From NCBI RefSeq assembly GCF_030315685.1, contig NZ_JASXSI010000014.1, forward strand, positions 62,001-126,000: a stretch of 64,000 nt of DNA, in the 5' to 3' direction. This DNA is from Gordonia sp. ABSL11-1. GTDB taxonomy: Bacteria; Actinomycetota; Actinomycetes; Mycobacteriales; Mycobacteriaceae. The notes below the pieces were generated by a model, which had not been told where the DNA came from, ran no database searches, and worked only from the letters and a program-made list of their open reading frames with translations. Every line of letters starts with the position of its first letter. Position 1 is the first letter of the stretch. Below are positions 53,326 to 61,266 of this stretch, piece after piece. The translations under genes were made by a program, and so were the position numbers.

Positions 53326-53364
53326 TGACGGAGAACGTAACGCCCACCGTTACGTTCTCCGTCA
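53326..53364 (+). terminator. Perfect 17-bp hairpin terminator after irtAB
   Basis: Arms around GACGGAGAACGTAACG and its complement pair perfectly over 16-17 bp with loop CCCAC, starting 17 nt after the irtB stop. The remaining sequence to 53576 shows no supported gene. Confidence 0.85.
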
Positions 53365-53576
53365 TCTGCCCACCAACTATCGATATCCTGCAGCGCTGAG
53401 GACGCCCGCAGTATCTCGCCACCGCGGGATACCGGTGACGTAGGGCGCTCAGCGCGACGCGGACCGGTCGCGGTCCGCGATCACGACGTCGACGCCCAAT
53501 TGATCCCGGATTCAGACCGACGATGGCGCGTCCCCGCAGCACCAGACGCCTTTTGTGTGGGTAATCTCGACCCATC

Positions 53577-54116
53577 ATGGACGGAGTCGATCAGATCGTT
53601 TCCCGGTGGGCCGTGGCGCGCCCTGAACTAGACGTCTCGGCGCTGAAGGTCTTCGGTCGGCTCCACCGCAGTTTCCTTGTGTACAAAGCGCGGATCGCGG
53701 CTACCTTCGAGGAACACAACATCACCGATTCCGGGTTCGACGTGCTCGCATGTCTACGCCGAGCGGTTCCTGACCACCGGCTGACCGCGGGTGAACTCGC
53801 CGAGCTGACCCTCGTCACCACAGGCGGTCTCTCGCTTCGAGTGAAGCGCCTCGAGGAGGCCGGCCTCGTCACGCGAACCCGGGATTCCGACGACGCGCGG
53901 GTGGTCTACGTGACGCTCACACCGTCCGGTGCCGAACTCGTCGACCGGGTGGCCGACGAACATTTTGCGAAGCTCACATCGATGCTCGACGAGCTATCCG
54001 ACCGGGATGCCGCCCAACTGGCGCGCCTGCTCGGGAGGCTGGAGAAGTCGGCCCGATCCGCTCACTTGGGGGACGGTCTCGATCCGGGCGAGTCGGACCC
54101 GATTACCGCCGGCTGA
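53577..54116 (+). CDS. MarR-family transcriptional regulator
   Basis: A 179-residue MarR regulator. The winged helix is near residues 55-125, with LTAGELAELTLVTTGGLSLRVKRLEE as separate recognition parts and the wing TRTRDSDDARVVYVTLT. The N-terminal helix region (ARPELDVSALKVFGRLHR) is the dimer part. It lies directly before the oxygenase cluster in the same direction; two CTTAGCGC-type palindromes between them are its likely sites. MarR proteins here usually respond to an aromatic acid or its CoA ester. Confidence 0.9.
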   Translation: MDGVDQIVSRWAVARPELDVSALKVFGRLHRSFLVYKARIAATFEEHNITDSGFDVLACLRRAVPDHRLTAGELAELTLVTTGGLSLRVKRLEEAGLVTRTRDSDDARVVYVTLTPSGAELVDRVADEHFAKLTSMLDELSDRDAAQLARLLGRLEKSARSAHLGDGLDPGESDPITAG

Positions 54117-54246
54117 CAATCTCGGCGAGAAATTTTTCCAACGTCTCGTGACCGGCGACACACCCTATGTGACCTGCGTCGCTTCCGTTTCAGGCATATA
54201 AACCCGGTGTTACAAAACTCTGTTCTGCGGTTTCTGCTGTTGACGT

Positions 54247-54283
54247 CTTAGCGCTAAGGCTCTACAACTGTCTTAGCGCAAAG
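54247..54283 (+). promoter_or_regulatory. Two MarR-type operators upstream of the oxygenase cluster
   Basis: The perfect 12-bp palindrome CTTAGCGCTAAG (54247-54258) and a near copy CTTAGCGCAAAG (54272-54283) are 25 bp apart, 72 bp before the aldehyde dehydrogenase start. The 238-nt gap is notably AT-rich and likely holds the cluster promoter, with TATAAA at about 54200. Confidence 0.75.
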
Positions 54284-54354
54284 ATAAAGACCTGCGCGTC
54301 AGCCCAGCCAGAGCCACGCAGTCGTCGGCTCGCCCAGTCGGAACGGACCATCGA

Positions 54355-55893
54355 ATGTCACTCGTCGCGAGCACCGAAACAGCGCCCGCCCACACCCGGG
54401 CCGGCGTCGATCCCGGCCGCGATCTCCTCGACGAGATCTATGTGGCGGGTCGGTGGGTGACCGGGGCGGGCGAGACGATCGAGTCCATCGATCCGGCATC
54501 CGGTCGCCGATTCGCGACCCTCCGCGCCGCGACCCCCGACGACGTCGACGACGCGGTCACCACCGGACTCGCTGCGGCACACGCAAGCGGGTGGACCGCG
54601 ATGCTCCCGCACGAGCGCGCCGCCGTCCTGCATCGCATCGGCAACGCCGTCGAGTTCCACGCCGACCGCATCGCCGCATTGCAGACCCTCGACACCGGCA
54701 AGACCCTCAGCGAGACAAAGGCGTTGGCGTCCAGTGCGGCAAACACGTTCCGCTACATGGCTGCCGCGCTCGAGACCGCCGACGACACGGTCACCACCCC
54801 GCGCGGACCGTGGCTGACGATGTCGACCCACCAGCCGATGGGCGTGGTCGGTGCCATCACGCCGTGGAACTCGCCGATCGCGTCGGACGCCCAGAAGCTC
54901 GCCCCTGCGCTGGCCGCCGGGAACGCGGTGATCAGCAAGCCGCCGGTGTGGGCGCCCTGGGTGACCCTGCTGCTGGCCCGTCTGTGTGAGGAGGCAGGCC
55001 TGCCGAACGGACTGCTCTCGGTGCTCCCGGGCCCCGGCCGGACCGTCGGTGAAGCGTTGGTTCGCCATCCGCAGGTCGCCAAGATCAGCTTCACCGGGGG
55101 CACCACCACCGGCCGGCACCTCGCACACGTCGCCGCCGACAAGCTGATGCCGATCACGTTGGAACTCGGTGGCAAGTCACCCACCATCGTGTTCGATGAC
55201 GCCGACTTCGAACGGGCACTGCAGGGCGTGTTGTTCGGCATCTTCTCCTCCAGCGGACAGAGCTGTATCGCCGGATCGCGGATCTTTGTGCAGCGCAGCA
55301 TCTTCAATGCCTTCACCGACGAACTGGTGCGACGGGCGGAGCGCTTGCGACTCGGTCCGGGAACCGACCCACGCACCGACGTGGCTCCGATGATAACGCG
55401 GGCCCACCGCGATTCGGTCGCCGCGATGGTCGAGGCCGCCGTCGCCAACGGAGCGCACATCCGGTGCGGCGGAAAAATTCCCACCGACCCAGACCTCGTC
55501 GACGGAAGCTACTACGCTCCGACGATCCTCACCGGCGTCACCAACGCCGACACCATCAGTCGTGAGGAGATCTTCGGTCCGGTCGGCGTCGTGATCCCCT
55601 TCGACGACGAGACCAACGTCATCGCCCAGGCCAACGACACCGTCTACGGATTGGCCTGCGGCATCTGGACTCGCGACTACCGCCGTGCGCTGCGCGTCGG
55701 CGACGCCGTCGACGCAGGAACCGTATGGGTCAACACCTACAAGCAGTTCTCCATCTCCACACCCTTCACCGGCCTGCGCGACAGCGGACTGGGCACCGAG
55801 AAGGGGCGTGACGCGATACGGCAGTACTCGGACCAGAAGAGCATCTACCTCGACCGCAGCGACGCCCCCATGCGGTGGGGCACACCCCGATAG
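54355..55893 (+). CDS. NAD(P)-dependent aldehyde dehydrogenase
   Basis: A 512-residue aldehyde dehydrogenase, first gene of the cluster. The general-base Glu270 is in LELGGKSP and the nucleophile Cys304 in SSGQSCIAGSR; the cofactor part shows NSPIASDAQKLAPALAAGN and FTGGTTTGR. Similarity is to betaine-aldehyde/2-hydroxymuconic semialdehyde dehydrogenase types. In a ring-cleavage pathway it would oxidise a semialdehyde or a released aldehyde to an acid. A usual length and full motifs suggest an active enzyme. Confidence 0.93.
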   Translation: MSLVASTETAPAHTRAGVDPGRDLLDEIYVAGRWVTGAGETIESIDPASGRRFATLRAATPDDVDDAVTTGLAAAHASGWTAMLPHERAAVLHRIGNAVEFHADRIAALQTLDTGKTLSETKALASSAANTFRYMAAALETADDTVTTPRGPWLTMSTHQPMGVVGAITPWNSPIASDAQKLAPALAAGNAVISKPPVWAPWVTLLLARLCEEAGLPNGLLSVLPGPGRTVGEALVRHPQVAKISFTGGTTTGRHLAHVAADKLMPITLELGGKSPTIVFDDADFERALQGVLFGIFSSSGQSCIAGSRIFVQRSIFNAFTDELVRRAERLRLGPGTDPRTDVAPMITRAHRDSVAAMVEAAVANGAHIRCGGKIPTDPDLVDGSYYAPTILTGVTNADTISREEIFGPVGVVIPFDDETNVIAQANDTVYGLACGIWTRDYRRALRVGDAVDAGTVWVNTYKQFSISTPFTGLRDSGLGTEKGRDAIRQYSDQKSIYLDRSDAPMRWGTPR

Positions 55894-55931
55894 ACCGAAC
55901 CGACACCTCAGCCACCACCGAGAGGAACCCC

Positions 55932-56300
55932 ATGTCCACCCCAGCACCCGCCGCCACCGAATCGGCGCATCCGTACAGTCCCGCCTACTCCGTGGCCGGA
56001 TTCGGATTCGTCTCCGGCGCACTGTCCGTCGACGAAGACGGTCGTGCCGTCACCGGCATCGAACCGGCACTCGACGCCGCCGTCGCCCGCCTGACCGAAC
56101 GACTCGCCACCGTCGACATGGCGCTCACCGACGTCGTCAAGACCACCTACTTCGTCACTGACGTCTCACTCCGCGACGCCGCAAACCGGCACTACGAGAA
56201 GATCTTCGCCACCCCGCGTCCGGCCCGGTCGTTCGTCGAGGTCGCCGCACTGCCTTACGGCGCAACCGTCGAGATCGAAGCGATCGCCCATCGCGGCTGA
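55932..56300 (+). CDS. RidA/YjgF-family protein
   Basis: A 122-residue RidA-like enamine/imine deaminase. The conserved block is present (ALTDVVKTTYFVTDVSLRDA, then RPARSFVEVAALPYGATVEIEA) with the substrate Arg in PRPARS. Within degradation clusters such proteins hydrolyse reactive imines such as 2-aminomuconate. That hints that the substrate or an intermediate contains nitrogen. GAGAGGA lies six bases before the ATG. Confidence 0.9.
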   Translation: MSTPAPAATESAHPYSPAYSVAGFGFVSGALSVDEDGRAVTGIEPALDAAVARLTERLATVDMALTDVVKTTYFVTDVSLRDAANRHYEKIFATPRPARSFVEVAALPYGATVEIEAIAHRG

Positions 56301-56346
56301 CCCACAGCTGTCCACCCGAACATCACCACCACCGAAAGGACACATC

Positions 56347-56865
56347 ATGAGTGCACCAGAGAAGCAGGCCGTCGACCTCGAGGCACAGATCGACTCGTGC
56401 ATCGCCGGCCGCGAGTCACGCTACGAGGACTGGGACACCCTCGGCTTCCAGGCCGCCAAGGGCGGAGATCGTTTCAAGCGAGCCCAGATTCGCTACATCG
56501 GTTCGGGCGCCACCGGCAACCACGACGGTGACAACCGCACCCTGCCGTCCGAGCACTTCACCTTCTCCAATATGCGACTGCCGGTTGGGGCCGTCGGACC
56601 CGAGCACACCCACCACGATGTCGAGGAAGTGTTCTTCGTCCTCGAAGGTGAACTCGAGGTCGCCGTGCACGACGTTGAGGACGGCAACCGCAAGGCCGTC
56701 CGCAAGCTCGGCTACCGCGACCTGATCCGCGTGCCCGCAGGCGTTCCGCGCAGCCTCGCCAATGTCGGCGACGTCGACGCGCTGTTCTGCGTGATCATCG
56801 GCTCCAAGAAGCCGGAACTGCCCACTTACCCGCCGAGCTCGGAGATGTACGGCGTCACCCGCTGA
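56347..56865 (+). CDS. Cupin-domain protein
   Basis: A 172-residue single-domain cupin. The metal motif is EHTHHDVEEVFFVLEGELEV (as separate H-H-E ligands) and the second motif is GYRDLIRVPAGVPRSLANVG. It may be a small dioxygenase, an isomerase or a ligand sensor for the pathway. The AAAGGA ribosome site lies six bases before the ATG. Confidence 0.88.
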   Translation: MSAPEKQAVDLEAQIDSCIAGRESRYEDWDTLGFQAAKGGDRFKRAQIRYIGSGATGNHDGDNRTLPSEHFTFSNMRLPVGAVGPEHTHHDVEEVFFVLEGELEVAVHDVEDGNRKAVRKLGYRDLIRVPAGVPRSLANVGDVDALFCVIIGSKKPELPTYPPSSEMYGVTR

Positions 56866-56896
56866 CACCGTCACCGACCGTCCGAGAGGATCACCG

Positions 56897-57844
56897 ATGT
56901 CCGCAGACACGAGAGTCCTTCGCGTCCAACAGAAGACGTGGGAGGCCGACGGCATCACCAGCGTCACCTTCGTCGACCCCAGCGGTGCAGAACTGCCGCC
57001 GTGGGAGCCGGGCGCACACATCGCCCTACACCTTCCGGGTGGACTGACGCGCGAATACTCCCTGTGCTCCGACCCGCGTGACCCCTCCCACTGGACGGTC
57101 GCGGTGCTGCGCACCGAGCAGTCCCGGGGCGGCAGCATGCACGTCCATGACCGGTTGTCCGTCGGCGCCGAGATCGAGGTCGCCGGCCCCCGCAACGCGT
57201 TCGGCGTCGACGATGACGCCACCGAACACGTGCTCGTGGCCGGCGGCGTCGGGATCACCCCGATCGTGGCGATGATGCGTCACCTCGATCAGGCCGGGCA
57301 CCGGTGGAAGATGCTGTACGCCGGACGGTCACGCAAGTCGATGGCATTCGTCGACGAAGTCTCCGCTCACGGCACCGCGACGATCCACGCCGACGACGAG
57401 GTCGGCGGACTCCCGGACCTCGACGCCGTGATCGGAGGCGCAGGGTCGGGTGCCGTCGTGTACTGCTGCGGCCCGGCGCCCCTGCTCGACGCGGTGGAGA
57501 AGGTGGTCCCCGAGGGTGCGGCCCTGCGGACCGAACGCTTTGCCGCACCCGTCGTCGCCGCACCGTCTGGTGACGACACCGCATTCGACGTGATCCTCGA
57601 CCAGAGCGGACGCCGAATCCCGGTCGGCTGTGATGTGTCGGTGCTCGACGCGCTGCTCGACGCCGGTGTCGACGTGCCGAGCTCGTGCACCGAGGGGATC
57701 TGCGGCACCTGCGAGGTGGCCGTCGTCAAAGGCGATGTCGACCACCGCGACTTCCTGCTCAGCGACGCCGAACACGAACAGAACACCACAATGTTCCCGT
57801 GCGTATCCCGCTGCCGCTCCGCCGAACTCGTCCTCGACCTCTAG
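56897..57844 (+). CDS. Phthalate-dioxygenase-reductase-type flavin/[2Fe-2S] reductase
   Basis: A 315-residue oxygenase reductase with flavin domain first (about residues 1-105, REYSLCSDPRD for flavin binding), NAD domain next (about 110-215, VAGGVGITPIVAMM), and a C-terminal plant-type ferredoxin domain (about 230-315) with ligands in SSCTEGICGTCE and a last Cys in FPCVSRC. It transfers electrons from NADH to a Rieske oxygenase, almost surely the one that starts at 63648. Confidence 0.93.
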   Translation: MSADTRVLRVQQKTWEADGITSVTFVDPSGAELPPWEPGAHIALHLPGGLTREYSLCSDPRDPSHWTVAVLRTEQSRGGSMHVHDRLSVGAEIEVAGPRNAFGVDDDATEHVLVAGGVGITPIVAMMRHLDQAGHRWKMLYAGRSRKSMAFVDEVSAHGTATIHADDEVGGLPDLDAVIGGAGSGAVVYCCGPAPLLDAVEKVVPEGAALRTERFAAPVVAAPSGDDTAFDVILDQSGRRIPVGCDVSVLDALLDAGVDVPSSCTEGICGTCEVAVVKGDVDHRDFLLSDAEHEQNTTMFPCVSRCRSAELVLDL

Positions 57845-57856
57845 AAGGGTTCCACG

Positions 57857-58855
57857 ATGCTCTACTCTCAGCGCCCCGTCATCACCGTCCAGCCTGTGTG
57901 CACCCTGCGCAGCCTCCGATCGGTGGCGCTGACGGTGCCCGATCCCAAAGCCTCCCGCGACTTTTACCACGAGGTGTGGGGACTGACCGCCGTCGACGAG
58001 GACGGCGATCGGTTCTGGCTGCGGGCCACCGGAACCGAGCATCACGTCCTCGACCTCCGGCCGGGTGACACGAACTCGCTCGGCGGCATCAGCTTCGCCC
58101 TCGGCACGCCGCGCGAGGTCGATGAGGCCGCCATCGCGCTCGAGCGCATCGGGGTTCCGTTGCTCCGCACCCCGGGCCTGCTCGACGACGCCGGCGGCGG
58201 GTACGGGCTGCAGTTCGTGGACCCGGAGGGTCGCACCATCGAGCTGTCGGCGGACACCTTCGCGGTGTCGAGCCAGGAGCCCGGCGGGCGCCGGGCAGTG
58301 CCCCGCAAGATCACCCACGTGGTGCTCAACACCACCGACATCGAGCGGACCGCCCAGTTCTACACCCAGGTCCTCGGCATGCGGATCTCCGACTGGTCCG
58401 AACGCCAGATGGCCTTCCTGCGCTGCAATTCCGACCACCACGTGATCGCGCTCAACCAGGCGACCTGGCCATCGATCAACCACATCGCCTACGAGATGAC
58501 ATCCATCGACCACTTCATGCGCGGCATCGGAAGCCTGCGGGCACACGGAATCGCACCACAGTGGGGTCCCGGCCGGCACGGACCCGGCGACAACACCTTC
58601 TCCTACTTCACCGACCCCGCCGGACTGGTGTGCGAGTACACCTCCGAGGTCGCCCAGATCGACGAGGACGCGTGGCTGTGCCGCACGTGGCGCCGCACCC
58701 CGGAACTGTCGGACACCTGGGGCACCGCCGGACCGCCCAGCACAACCGTGCGGTCGGCCATGGCCGGCATCCCCGACCTCGGCGCCCGCTCGCTGGTCAC
58801 TCCGCGCGACGCCGACTACTTCTACGGCGCACCCGAGATGGCGCCCGCGTCATGA
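57857..58855 (+). CDS. Two-domain VOC protein, type I extradiol dioxygenase-like
   Basis: A 332-residue two-domain vicinal-oxygen-chelate enzyme. The C-terminal domain keeps the metal triad of type I extradiol dioxygenases: His154 (KITHVVLN), His209 (INHIAYEM) and Glu260 (VCEYTSE). It would open a catechol-like ring, or act on a related enol/diol, next to a hydroxyl carbon using Fe(II) or Mn(II). The last 50 residues are an extension rich in Trp, Arg and Pro. Its stop overlaps the hydrolase start. Confidence 0.9.
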   Translation: MLYSQRPVITVQPVCTLRSLRSVALTVPDPKASRDFYHEVWGLTAVDEDGDRFWLRATGTEHHVLDLRPGDTNSLGGISFALGTPREVDEAAIALERIGVPLLRTPGLLDDAGGGYGLQFVDPEGRTIELSADTFAVSSQEPGGRRAVPRKITHVVLNTTDIERTAQFYTQVLGMRISDWSERQMAFLRCNSDHHVIALNQATWPSINHIAYEMTSIDHFMRGIGSLRAHGIAPQWGPGRHGPGDNTFSYFTDPAGLVCEYTSEVAQIDEDAWLCRTWRRTPELSDTWGTAGPPSTTVRSAMAGIPDLGARSLVTPRDADYFYGAPEMAPAS

Positions 58856-59652
58856 CCACCGGATCCACCGCCACCGCTTCGACGACCCGCCTCCACGTCG
58901 TCGTGCGCCCCGCCGACGCGACTCAGTCGACCGTGGTGATGTTGCACGGGATCGGTGGCTCCGCCGAGTCGTGTGCGCCGCTGGCCGAGCACCTGGCCGC
59001 CGCCGGGGTGGGAACGGCCGCCGTCGACGCGCCCGGCTATGGCCGATCCGCAGACCCCACTGCCACAAACGATGTGGTCGCTGACGTCATCGACGTTCTC
59101 GACAACTTCTCCCCGGACCGGCCGGTGGTGATTCTCGGAACCTCCTGGGGCGGCGTCATCGCGATGTCGGTTTCGCTGCGCCGTCCTGACCGGGTCGCCG
59201 GCCTCGTTCTCGCCGACAGCACCCGCGGATCGGGCACCAGCGTCGAGAAGGCAGCGGCGATGCGATCACGAATCACCGAGTTGCGCGAGCACGGCGCCAG
59301 CGTCGTCGCCGCTGCTCGCGCAGCTCGGCTCACCGCACCCGAGGCTGATCCGGATGTGACCGGACAGGTTCGCCAATCGATGACGTCGGTGCGGATACCG
59401 GGTTTCACCGCGGCAGCCGAGTTCATGGCCGCGACCGATCTCGGGCCGCATCTCACTGAGATCGACTGTCCGACACTTGTCGTGGTCGGTGAGCACGACG
59501 TGATCACCGGTGTCGACGAATCCCGTCTGCTCGCCGAGCGAATCCCCAACGCACAGTTGCGCATCATCGCGAACGCCGGACACGTGGCGATCCAGGAACA
59601 ACCCGCCGCCGTGGGCGCACTGGTCGTCGAGTTCCTCGAGGCGTTGTCATGA
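58852..59652 (+). CDS. Alpha/beta hydrolase, meta-cleavage-product hydrolase-like
   Basis: A 266-residue alpha/beta hydrolase. Oxyanion MLHGIGGS (near residues 30-37), nucleophile GTSWGG (Ser near 97), acid in VVGEHDVITG and His in NAGHVAIQEQP. The pattern is that of C-C hydrolases acting after extradiol cleavage. It overlaps the genes on both sides by 4 bp. Confidence 0.92.
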   Translation: MTTGSTATASTTRLHVVVRPADATQSTVVMLHGIGGSAESCAPLAEHLAAAGVGTAAVDAPGYGRSADPTATNDVVADVIDVLDNFSPDRPVVILGTSWGGVIAMSVSLRRPDRVAGLVLADSTRGSGTSVEKAAAMRSRITELREHGASVVAAARAARLTAPEADPDVTGQVRQSMTSVRIPGFTAAAEFMAATDLGPHLTEIDCPTLVVVGEHDVITGVDESRLLAERIPNAQLRIIANAGHVAIQEQPAAVGALVVEFLEALS

Positions 59653-60404
59653 CCGCCGCAACGGCCGCCGGCACGATCGTCGTCACCGGCGGCGGCCGCG
59701 GCCTCGGCCGCAGCATCGCTGAGCGCCTCGGCCGCGAGGGCCACCGCGTCGTCATCGCTGAACGTGACGCCGCCAACGCCAGGGTCGCCCAGGAAGCACT
59801 GACCGCCGACGGCGTCGACGCCACCGCCATCGTCACCGACATCGGCGACGTCGATTCGGTGCGGGCGCTGGCCGACCGGCTCGAGCGCGACGGTGACCGC
59901 GTCGTCGGACTGGTCAACAACGCCGCCATCGCAGACGGCGTCGGTGGCGCAACGTTCTTCGAACTCGGCGACGACGAGTTCGACCGGCTGTCGCAGGTCA
60001 ACGTCCGGGGAACCTGGGCGGTCACCAAGTACCTGTGGCCGCTGCTGTCGGCGACGCAGGGCGCGATCGTCAACATCGCCTCGGATGTCGCGATGTACGG
60101 CTCACCGCGACTCGTGCACTACGTGTCGTCGAAAGCGGCGGTGATCGGCATGACCCGCTCGATGGCACGCGACGCCGGCGAGTACGGCGTGCGCGTCAAC
60201 GCCGTGGCCCCGGGCCTGATCCGCGTCGAGGCCACCGAAGGGGTGCCCGACGAGCGCTACCGCACCTACGCCCAAGGTCGGGCGCTGAAACGCGAGCAGA
60301 CCCCCGACGACGTCGCCGGAGTCGTGCGGTTCCTGCTCTCCGACGACGCCGCCTTCGTCACCGGACAGACCGTCGTCGTCGACGGCGGATTCATATTCCG
60401 CTGA
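59649..60404 (+). CDS. Short-chain dehydrogenase/reductase
   Basis: A 251-residue classical SDR with VVTGGGRGLGRSIAE (residues 11-25), NNAAIAD, and the active-site YVSSK with Ser in NIASDVAMYG. It is a complete enzyme of the 3-oxoacyl reductase or dihydrodiol dehydrogenase type. After a Rieske dioxygenase an SDR would rearomatise a cis-dihydrodiol; that role is plausible here. Confidence 0.92.
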   Translation: MTAATAAGTIVVTGGGRGLGRSIAERLGREGHRVVIAERDAANARVAQEALTADGVDATAIVTDIGDVDSVRALADRLERDGDRVVGLVNNAAIADGVGGATFFELGDDEFDRLSQVNVRGTWAVTKYLWPLLSATQGAIVNIASDVAMYGSPRLVHYVSSKAAVIGMTRSMARDAGEYGVRVNAVAPGLIRVEATEGVPDERYRTYAQGRALKREQTPDDVAGVVRFLLSDDAAFVTGQTVVVDGGFIFR

Positions 60405-60450
60405 AACCGATCCCGCAGAACACGACCCCGACCACCACCCAGGAGTACCC

Positions 60451-61233
60451 ATGGACCTGCAGCTCAAGGGCCGCCGGATACTGATCACCGGAGCGAGTTC
60501 CGGCATCGGTCTCGCCACGGCCCGGATGCTCGCGGCCGAAGGCGCCCGCCTCGCGCTGTGCGCCCGGGAGGAGGACCGGCTGCGCGCCGCCACCGCCGAC
60601 CTCGCCGAAATGACCGACGTCGTCACCGCCTCCTGCGACGTCACCGACCGCGCCTCGGTGACAGCGTTCGTCGACGACGCCGTCGGCCGGCTCGGTGGCC
60701 TCGACGGAATGGTCTGCAACGCCGGACGGTCGCTGATGCGCACCCTCGACGAGACCACCGACGACGAGATCCGCGACGAGTTCGACCTGAAGATCTTCGG
60801 CGCTCTCAACGTGATCCGTGCCGGACGGAAAGCGTTGGCCGACTCCGACTCCGCATCGATCGTGATCGTCAACGCCATCCTGTCCCGGCAGCCCGAACTC
60901 CGACTCGCCGTCACCGCCGCGGCCCGCGCCGGGCTGCTCAACCTGTCGCGCTCCCTGGCCGGCGACCTCGCGCCGGAAGGCATCCGGGTCAACTCAGTGC
61001 TGCTCGGCCTGGTCGACACCGGCCAGTGGCACCGCCGGTATCAGGAGAGCGAATCGGAACACGACTTCGACACCTGGAGCGCCGACATCGCACGCGACCG
61101 TGGAATCGCGTTGGGACGCTTCGGCACCGCCGACGAGCTGGCCTTCCCGGTCACCACGTTGCTGTCCCCGCTCAACAGCTACATGACCGGCGCCACCCTC
61201 GACGTCGGTGGCGGCGTCCACCGCTACGTCTGA
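60451..61233 (+). CDS. SDR-fold protein without the catalytic Tyr-Lys pair
   Basis: A 260-residue SDR. The cofactor motif is normal (TGASSGIG, residues 13-20) and NAG is kept, but the catalytic YxxxK is TxxxR: Thr155 and Arg159 in AVTAAARAG. Ser145 lies in ILSRQPEL. It may use another mechanism, act as an isomerase or non-reducing enzyme, or be a structural partner. Related non-canonical SDRs with an AARAG segment occur in aromatic degradation clusters. An AGGAG ribosome site precedes the ATG. Confidence 0.9.
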   Translation: MDLQLKGRRILITGASSGIGLATARMLAAEGARLALCAREEDRLRAATADLAEMTDVVTASCDVTDRASVTAFVDDAVGRLGGLDGMVCNAGRSLMRTLDETTDDEIRDEFDLKIFGALNVIRAGRKALADSDSASIVIVNAILSRQPELRLAVTAAARAGLLNLSRSLAGDLAPEGIRVNSVLLGLVDTGQWHRRYQESESEHDFDTWSADIARDRGIALGRFGTADELAFPVTTLLSPLNSYMTGATLDVGGGVHRYV

Positions 61234-61266
61234 CCTTTCACACCCCAGCCCACAGGAGTACACGAC

